Positions 39,726-44,361 of a stretch of DNA of 44,361 nt are shown in pieces. This DNA comes from Streptomyces sp. A0958. GTDB taxonomy: Bacteria; Actinomycetota; Actinomycetes; Streptomycetales; Streptomycetaceae. Numbering within the stretch: position 1 is the stretch's first letter; every line of letters starts with the position of its first letter. The translations under genes and the position numbers were made by a program. Below the pieces are notes generated by a model. It worked only from the letters and a program-made list of their open reading frames with translations. It was not told where the DNA came from and searched no databases. The stretch covers positions 1-44,361 of the forward strand of contig NZ_SSBK01000045.1 of assembly GCF_004795035.1 (NCBI RefSeq), in the 5' to 3' direction.

Positions 39726-40565
39726 ATGCGACGTCAGACACGCGTCCCCGCCGGCCGCCGAGGCACCGTGCTCGCCGCCTCGGCGGCCGTGCTGTTCCTG
39801 GGCGGCGCGCTGGCGGGCTGCGGCGGGACGGGCGGCGACAACGACGGCTACACGGCCCTCGGCGCGGCCGCCACGGGGCCGGGGAAGGCCCCCTCGGGGG
39901 CCGTGGCCCCCTCCGACGACGTCACGCTGATCCCGCTGGACGGGGCCCGCAGCGGCACGAAGGGCGGCGGCGACGCGAGCCCGTCGCCGGGCGCGGCCGA
40001 GGGCGGGGGTACGGACCCGACGCGGCCCGGTGGCCCGGGGTCTGTCTCGGGACCTGCCTCCGACCGCGCCTCCGGCCGCGCGACCGGCTCACCCGGCTCC
40101 CCCAGGGCACCCGGCACGCCCGGCACGCCTGGCTCACCGGCCACGGGAACCACAGCGCCCGCGCACGGCCCCCCAGGTACCCCCAGCACCAAGAACCCCG
40201 GCAGCCCCACAAGCCCCGCGCCCCCGTCCAGCCCCACCACCCCCGCCGACCCCACCGGCCCCGCAGTCCTGCACGTCGGCGCGCCCGTGCGGGCGGCGGC
40301 GGATGATCGTTGGTGCGAGAAGGTGACCGTGGAGTTCCGTAATACCGGAGGGGCGCCCGTGCGGTCGGGGACCGTCACCTTCGCCACGCATGTCATCGGC
40401 GGGCTGGGGGTCGACTGGGCGACCCTGGAATCGACAGCGCCGCTGCCCGCGCCGATCGACGCGGGAGCGGCGCGGAAGAAGACGTACACCGTCTGTGTGG
40501 ACGCCTGGCGGGTGCCCCTGGGCATGCACGTCGAGACCCGGGGCGTCACCGCCGCCTGGAAGTGA
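39726..40565 (+). CDS. Putative lipoprotein with Pro/Gly/Ser-rich linker
   Basis: A 279-residue protein. The signal peptide has an RRGTVLAASAAVLFLGGALAGC lipobox (Cys about 32). Residues 60-180 are low-complexity, rich in PGTPGSP-type repeats, a wall-spanning spacer. The C-terminal domain (185-279) is beta-rich, with two Cys (DRWCEKVTVEFRNTG and KTYTVCVDAW) that may form a disulfide. It resembles substrate-free cellulose-binding or immunoglobulin-like folds, but no family is named. CACACT six bases and TTCATA 17 bases further up suggest a leaderless promoter. Confidence 0.8.
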   Translation: MRRQTRVPAGRRGTVLAASAAVLFLGGALAGCGGTGGDNDGYTALGAAATGPGKAPSGAVAPSDDVTLIPLDGARSGTKGGGDASPSPGAAEGGGTDPTRPGGPGSVSGPASDRASGRATGSPGSPRAPGTPGTPGSPATGTTAPAHGPPGTPSTKNPGSPTSPAPPSSPTTPADPTGPAVLHVGAPVRAAADDRWCEKVTVEFRNTGGAPVRSGTVTFATHVIGGLGVDWATLESTAPLPAPIDAGAARKKTYTVCVDAWRVPLGMHVETRGVTAAWK

Positions 40566-40592
40566 CGAGGGACGTGAAGCTGGGGTTACCGG

Positions 40593-40811
40593 TCAGCCGA
40601 GTGCGAGCCAGGCGACCGCGCCGAGCACGATGACCACCGCGACGATCCCGACGATCAGACCGGTCCTCGGTCCGGAGGAGGAGGAGACGGCGGCGGGCTG
40701 CTGCCGGCGCTGCGGCTCGCCCTCGTCGACGAAGGCGCGGAACATCTGGGTGCTGCCGGCCGGGTCGTGGGAGCCCTCGGGACCCTGCGGTGCGTGGGGA
40801 TTGTGTGCCAT
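40593..40811 (-). CDS. Small C-tail-anchored membrane protein
   Basis: A 72-residue protein. The hydrophilic N-terminal part (MAHNPHAPQGPEG, then TQMFRAFVDEGEPQRRQ) is followed by a C-terminal helix TGLIVGIVAVVIVLGAVAWL ending ALG, a tail anchor. Function unknown. ATG 40811 fits better than the longer frame from 40895. Convergent with the lipoprotein gene. Confidence 0.7.
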   Translation of the reverse strand: MAHNPHAPQGPEGSHDPAGSTQMFRAFVDEGEPQRRQQPAAVSSSSGPRTGLIVGIVAVVIVLGAVAWLALG

Positions 40812-40984
40812 ATCGCAGGACACTAGCGAACTCGGCCGAACGGCCCAACCCCCGGGCTCCGCCTCCCGATCCACCACCCCTGTGGCGCACGACACACTCG
40901 ACGCTCCTCTACCGCAGACCCTGCGGGTTTGACCAGTGCCCTACACAGCCTTTTGCGTTCCTTTACCCCAGCAAGCCCCTTTTC

Positions 40985-41029
40985 GTTTGCCTGCAGCAAC
41001 CAACGGCTTCTATGGTTGCCCTAAGCAAC
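40985..41029 (+). promoter_or_regulatory. MarR promoter with two overlapping operator-like palindromes
   Basis: TTGCCT (40987-40992) and TATGGT (41011-41016), 18 bases apart, form a promoter. TTTGC-CTGCA-GCAAC (40986-41000) overlaps the -35 and GTTGC-CCTAA-GCAAC (41015-41029) covers the -10/start. Both share TTGC-N5-GCAA, and their centres are 29 bp apart. Such sites are typical of MarR autorepression. Confidence 0.65.
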
Positions 41030-41032
41030 AAG

Positions 41033-41581
41033 ATGACCGGTGAGATGTCTGGGGGTTCCGTGGCCGCACGGAGTCAGTACGAAGAACTGGCCCGGCAGCT
41101 GAGCGCCATCGGAGCCGTCAAGAGAGGTCTCGCCCGTATCCTGCCCGCCGAATGCCCTGGCGGGTCCGCCGCCGTGCTGACTCTGCTGAGCCGGCACGGT
41201 GAGATGCGGATCAGCCGGCTGGCCGAGCTCCTCGCGGTCGACATGTCGGTGACCAGCCGACACGTCGCCCACGTGGCGGAACGGGGCTGGATCGATCGAT
41301 TCCCCGACCCGGCGGACAAGCGGTCCCGCATTCTGCGGCTGACCCCCGCGGGGGAAGGGGTCCTCGACGACCTCTCCAGCCGGACGACCGAGATGTTCGC
41401 CGGTCATCTTCAGGATTGGTCCGACGAAGAGGTCGGACAGCTCAACACGTTGCTGGCCCGGCTGCGCGACAGCTTCTCCTGTCGCGGCACCGGAGGATGC
41501 GCCCCGGGGAAGCACAGCGGCGACTGCCGCCCCCGGCAGGCCGACAGCCACGACGGCACGTACACCCGTACACCCGTGTAA
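41033..41581 (+). CDS. MarR-family transcriptional regulator
   Basis: A protein of about 182 residues. The winged HTH is complete: GGSAAVLTLLSRHGEMRISRL, AELLAVDMSVTSRHVAHVAER as recognition region, and the wing DPADKRSRILRLTPAG with the conserved DxRSR. C-terminal helices dimerise. A Cys-containing tail (SCRGTGGCAPGKHSGDCR) is unusual and might sense thiols or metals. The gene lies 23 bp before the MFS exporter, so it probably represses itself and the exporter. ATG 41033 and GTG 41060 are both possible. ATG 41012 would fall inside the -10 box. Confidence 0.92.
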   Translation: MTGEMSGGSVAARSQYEELARQLSAIGAVKRGLARILPAECPGGSAAVLTLLSRHGEMRISRLAELLAVDMSVTSRHVAHVAERGWIDRFPDPADKRSRILRLTPAGEGVLDDLSSRTTEMFAGHLQDWSDEEVGQLNTLLARLRDSFSCRGTGGCAPGKHSGDCRPRQADSHDGTYTRTPV

Positions 41582-41604
41582 CAGAAGCAAGGACAAGGAC
41601 TTAA

Positions 41605-44100
41605 ATGGCTACGACCACACCGAGCGGTGTGCGGGGCGGCCACGCCAAGCACGGAGGGCATGACGCCTCCGACGGCACGCCGATGACACACCGGCAGATC
41701 ATGGAAGCACTGACCGGGCTGCTGCTCGGCATGTTCGTCGCGATCCTGTCGTCCACCGTCGTCTCCAACGCCCTGCCGGAGATCATCTCCGACCTCGGCG
41801 GCGGCCAGAGCGCCTACACCTGGGTCGTCACGGCCTCGCTGCTGGCGATGACGGCGACCACGCCCCTGTGGGGCAAGCTCGCCGACCTGTTCAGCAAGAA
41901 GCTGCTGGTCCAGATAGCCCTGATCATCTACGTGGGCGGTTCGGTCATCGCCGGTCTGTCGACCAGCAGCGGCATGCTGATCACCTGCCGTGTGGTGCAG
42001 GGCATCGGCGTCGGCGGTCTCTCCGCCCTCGCCCAGATCGTGATGGCCGCGATGATCGCCCCGCGCGAGCGCGGCCGTTACAGCGGTTACCTCGGCGCGG
42101 TCTTCGCCGTCGCCACCGTCGGCGGCCCGCTGCTCGGCGGTGTCATCACCGACACCAGCTGGATGGGCTGGCGCTGGTGCTTCTACGTGGGTGTGCCGTT
42201 CGCGGTCATCGCCCTCATCGTGCTCCAGAAGACCCTGAAGCTCCCCGTCGTCAAGCGTGAGGTCAAGGTCGACTGGACCGGCGCCTTCTTCATCAGCGCC
42301 GCCGTCTCGCTGCTGCTCCTGTGGGTGACCTTCGCGGGCGACAAGTACAACTGGATGTCCTGGCAGACCGGCCTGATGCTCGCGGGCTCCGTGGCCCTCG
42401 CGCTGCTGTTCGTCTTCACCGAGTCCCGGGCCAGCGAGCCGATCATCCCGCTGCGTCTCTTCCGCAACCGGACCATCACGCTCGCGTCGCTCGCCTCGCT
42501 GTTCGTCGGTATCGCGATGTTCGCCGGCACCGTCTTCTTCAGCCAGTACTTCCAGCTGGCGCGCGGCAAGTCGCCGACGATGTCCGGTGTGATGACGATC
42601 CCGATGATCAGTGGTCTGTTCATCTCCTCGACCCTCTCCGGCCAGATCATCACGAAGACCGGCCGCTGGAAGGCCTGGCTGGTCAGCGGTGGCTTCCTGG
42701 TCACCGCCGGTCTGGGCATGCTCGGCACGATCCGGTACGACACGACGTACTGGCACATCGGCGTCTACATGTTCGTCATGGGTCTCGGCATCGGCATGAT
42801 GATGCAGAACCTGGTGCTCGCCACGCAGAACCAGGTGGACCCGTCCGACCTCGGTTCGGCCAGCTCCGTCGTCACCTTCTTCCGTTCCCTCGGTGGTGCG
42901 ATCGGTGTCTCGGCCCTGGGCGCCGTCATGGCGAACCGCGTCACCCACTACGTCAAGACCGGCTTGGCGGACCTCGGTCCCGAGGGCGCGGCCCTGGGCC
43001 ACGGTGGCACCGGCGGCGGGGGCATCCCCGACCTGGACAAGCTGCCCCCGGCCTTCCGCACGGTCGTGGAGGCCGCCTACGGGCACGGTGTCGGTGACGT
43101 CTTCCTGTACGCCGCTCCGGCCGCGCTCGTCGCCTTCGTGATCACGATCTTCATCAAGGAGGTCGCGCTCAGGACGAAGGCCGGCAACGACGCCCAGGCA
43201 CAGGCCGAGACGCCCGCCGAGGTCCCCGCCGGTACGGCCGAGGCCGTCGCCGAGGGAGCCGCCGGAGTCACCGCGGTCGACACCGCCGTGGCCGTGGCGG
43301 AAGCCCCCGCGGACGCCGCGGTGGACTTCGCCAAGGGCACCGCCGTCCACGGTGTGGTGCGCGGCGCCGAGGGCGCTCCCCTCGACCGGGCCGCCGTCAC
43401 GCTGATCTCGCTCGGCGGCCGCCAGCTGGGCATCGCCGCCGCACAGGGCGACGGCCGTTACACCCTGGACGCCCCGGGCGCCGGTTCGTACGTGCTGATC
43501 GCGTCCGCCGACGGCTTCCAGCCGCAGGCGTCCACCGTGGTCGTCGGCGACGAGCCGCTGGCGTACGACATCCTGCTCTCCGGTACGAGCGGCCTCGCCG
43601 GTACCGTGCGGGCCGCCGAAAGCGGCTCGGCGGTCGCGGACGCCATGGTCATCGTGACCGATGTGCGCGGCGACGTGCTGGCCACCGGCAAGTCCGGTGA
43701 GACGGGCGACTTCGCCTTCGGTGAGCTGGTCCCCGGCGCGGTGACCGTCGCGGTCAACGCGCCCGGCTTCCGCCCGCTGGCCATGCCGGTGGAGGTCGGT
43801 GGCCAGGGGGTCACCCGGGTCGAGGCCGCGCTCCAGGCCGGTGCGCTGGTCCAGGGCATCGTCCGCGCCGGTGCGAGCCGGCGGCCGCTGCCGGACGCCC
43901 GGGTCACGCTGGTCGACGCGGCCGGCAACGTGATCGCCACCTCGACCACCGGGGAGGACGGGGCGTACGCCTTCGCCGACCTGGACGCGGGCGAGTACTC
44001 GGTCGTCGCGACCGGCTACCCGCCGGTGGCCGGCGCCCTGACCGTGGCCGGTCACGGGATCGACGGCCACGACATCGAGCTCGCCCACCCGGGCGAGTAA
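41605..44100 (+). CDS. DHA2-type MFS drug exporter with C-terminal carboxypeptidase-regulatory-like repeats
   Basis: An 831-residue protein. A 14-helix MFS core occupies 30-525: the DHA2 start MFVAILSSTVVSNALPEI, motif A GKLADLFSKK and motif C-like GGPLLGGVIT. It exports drugs by proton antiport. A 50-residue Ala-rich linker leads to three beta-sandwich repeats (about 580-830). Each has VxGxVRxA..G.PL.DA.VTL, then DGxYxxxxLxAGxY, as in CarboxypepD_reg/transthyretin-like domains. MFS proteins usually end at the last helix, so this extension is distinctive. Transcribed with the MarR gene. Confidence 0.93.
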   Translation: MATTTPSGVRGGHAKHGGHDASDGTPMTHRQIMEALTGLLLGMFVAILSSTVVSNALPEIISDLGGGQSAYTWVVTASLLAMTATTPLWGKLADLFSKKLLVQIALIIYVGGSVIAGLSTSSGMLITCRVVQGIGVGGLSALAQIVMAAMIAPRERGRYSGYLGAVFAVATVGGPLLGGVITDTSWMGWRWCFYVGVPFAVIALIVLQKTLKLPVVKREVKVDWTGAFFISAAVSLLLLWVTFAGDKYNWMSWQTGLMLAGSVALALLFVFTESRASEPIIPLRLFRNRTITLASLASLFVGIAMFAGTVFFSQYFQLARGKSPTMSGVMTIPMISGLFISSTLSGQIITKTGRWKAWLVSGGFLVTAGLGMLGTIRYDTTYWHIGVYMFVMGLGIGMMMQNLVLATQNQVDPSDLGSASSVVTFFRSLGGAIGVSALGAVMANRVTHYVKTGLADLGPEGAALGHGGTGGGGIPDLDKLPPAFRTVVEAAYGHGVGDVFLYAAPAALVAFVITIFIKEVALRTKAGNDAQAQAETPAEVPAGTAEAVAEGAAGVTAVDTAVAVAEAPADAAVDFAKGTAVHGVVRGAEGAPLDRAAVTLISLGGRQLGIAAAQGDGRYTLDAPGAGSYVLIASADGFQPQASTVVVGDEPLAYDILLSGTSGLAGTVRAAESGSAVADAMVIVTDVRGDVLATGKSGETGDFAFGELVPGAVTVAVNAPGFRPLAMPVEVGGQGVTRVEAALQAGALVQGIVRAGASRRPLPDARVTLVDAAGNVIATSTTGEDGAYAFADLDAGEYSVVATGYPPVAGALTVAGHGIDGHDIELAHPGE

Positions 44101-44107
44101 CCCGAGC

Positions 44108-44130
44108 GGTCCGGGGCACACCCCCGGACC
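44108..44130 (+). terminator. Hairpin after MFS gene
   Basis: GGTCCGGGG and CCCCGGACC pair perfectly with a 5-base loop, eight bases after the MFS stop. Confidence 0.75.
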
Positions 44131-44189
44131 CACAAGACCCCTGGCGGGTCGGCACTTCGAGCGGAGGCGCCGCACCGGCCAGTGGAAAT

Positions 44190-44248
44190 GGGCCCCGGCG
44201 GCGGGGACGGCAGGCAGGGGACGGCCTGCCGTCCCCGCCCCGGGGCCC
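44190..44248. terminator. Very long GC-rich hairpin (25-bp stem, one bulge)
   Basis: Left arm 44190-44215 pairs with right arm 44224-44248: nine bases, a bulged C at 44199, then sixteen bases, around an 8-base loop. A third inverted repeat (AGTGGCC..GGCCACT) follows at about 44257-44292. It lies between the MFS gene and the next gene and may terminate, or shield the next message. Confidence 0.7.
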
Positions 44249-44311
44249 GACTCATTGAGTGGCCGGGCCCGGCGACCGGGCGGGCCACTGAGCAACGAGA
44301 GAGAGAACGGG

Positions 44312-44361
44312 ATGGGACTTCGCGCACAGGTACGGACGCGGGACGGCTGGGCCGTCCAGCA
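44312..44361 (+). CDS. Start of a gene cut by the window end
   Basis: ATG at 44312 opens a frame reading MGLRAQVRTRDGWAVQ to the end of the window. No family can be assigned from 16 residues. The ATG is preceded by a purine-rich GAGAGAGAACGGG. It lies 211 bp after the MFS exporter, with three hairpins between. Confidence 0.5.
   Translation, partial: MGLRAQVRTRDGWAVQ

Noticed and set aside
41410..44295. 961-residue minus-strand open frame
   Set aside because: It is antisense to the MFS exporter, Gly/Asp/Arg/His-rich with no domain, and typical of high-GC antisense frames.

Overview
The window is high-GC actinobacterial DNA, almost certainly Streptomyces. It has third-position GC bias, GTG/TTG starts with GGAG-type ribosome sites, rare TTA codons, and a chromosomal gene order (upp, tadA, tRNA-Ser, tandem SigF/SigN-type sigma factors, MarR, large MFS exporter) that I remember from the S. 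coelicolor SCO40xx region. I could not run any alignment.

Left half (1 to about 21,620) reads as the right-hand part of an integrated mobilizable element. It starts at an IS3-type end (1-99). Then come a tyrosine integrase and excisionase-like gene (minus strand), an XRE repressor, a DnaB-N/RecA-fold helicase, a DUF2637-like membrane protein, MobC and a MOB-type relaxase (to 8656). No FtsK/TraB or type IV secretion gene is visible, so transfer probably needs a helper. The right boundary is marked by a 56-nt 3' fragment of a tRNA-Ser(GGA) gene (21566-21621), followed by the native tRNA terminator. The intact tRNA and the other att copy should lie left of the window.

The element's cargo (8726-21317) has two parts. 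The first is a gene group around an HTH regulator. On the minus strand are a NUDIX hydrolase, an FAD oxidoreductase and an isochorismatase-type hydrolase. On the plus strand is a tightly coupled eight-gene operon: NUDIX, thymidylate-kinase-like kinase, a three-domain DUF4254-like/P-loop kinase/nucleotidyltransferase fusion, phosphoribosyltransferase, family 9 glycosyltransferase, APH-fold kinase, SDR and histidine phosphatase. It carries two in-frame TTA codons (bldA-type control) and looks like an undescribed pathway that activates and transfers a sugar- or nucleotide-type unit. The second part is a lower-GC two-gene module of unknown function next to attR, in the position typical of defence cargo.

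Right of the att site is chromosomal backbone with some accessory genes. In order: a vapBC pair; an ECF sigma factor with a membrane partner; an SBD-HNH (ScoMcrA-like) modified-DNA endonuclease; a seryl-tRNA synthetase that looks like a second, non-housekeeping copy; a TerD-nuclease fusion; a HhH-GPD repair protein; a ParB-like small protein; a LytR_C protein; upp; a tadA pair; tRNA-Ser(CGA); a KamB-like 16S rRNA A1408 methyltransferase; a TrmH-type methyltransferase; a DUF371 protein; a Dabb protein; the SigF/SigN-type pair; a lipoprotein; a tail-anchored protein; and a MarR/MFS exporter unit whose promoter holds two MarR-like operators. Several of these genes have a TANNNT box 6-7 nt before the start codon and are probably leaderless.
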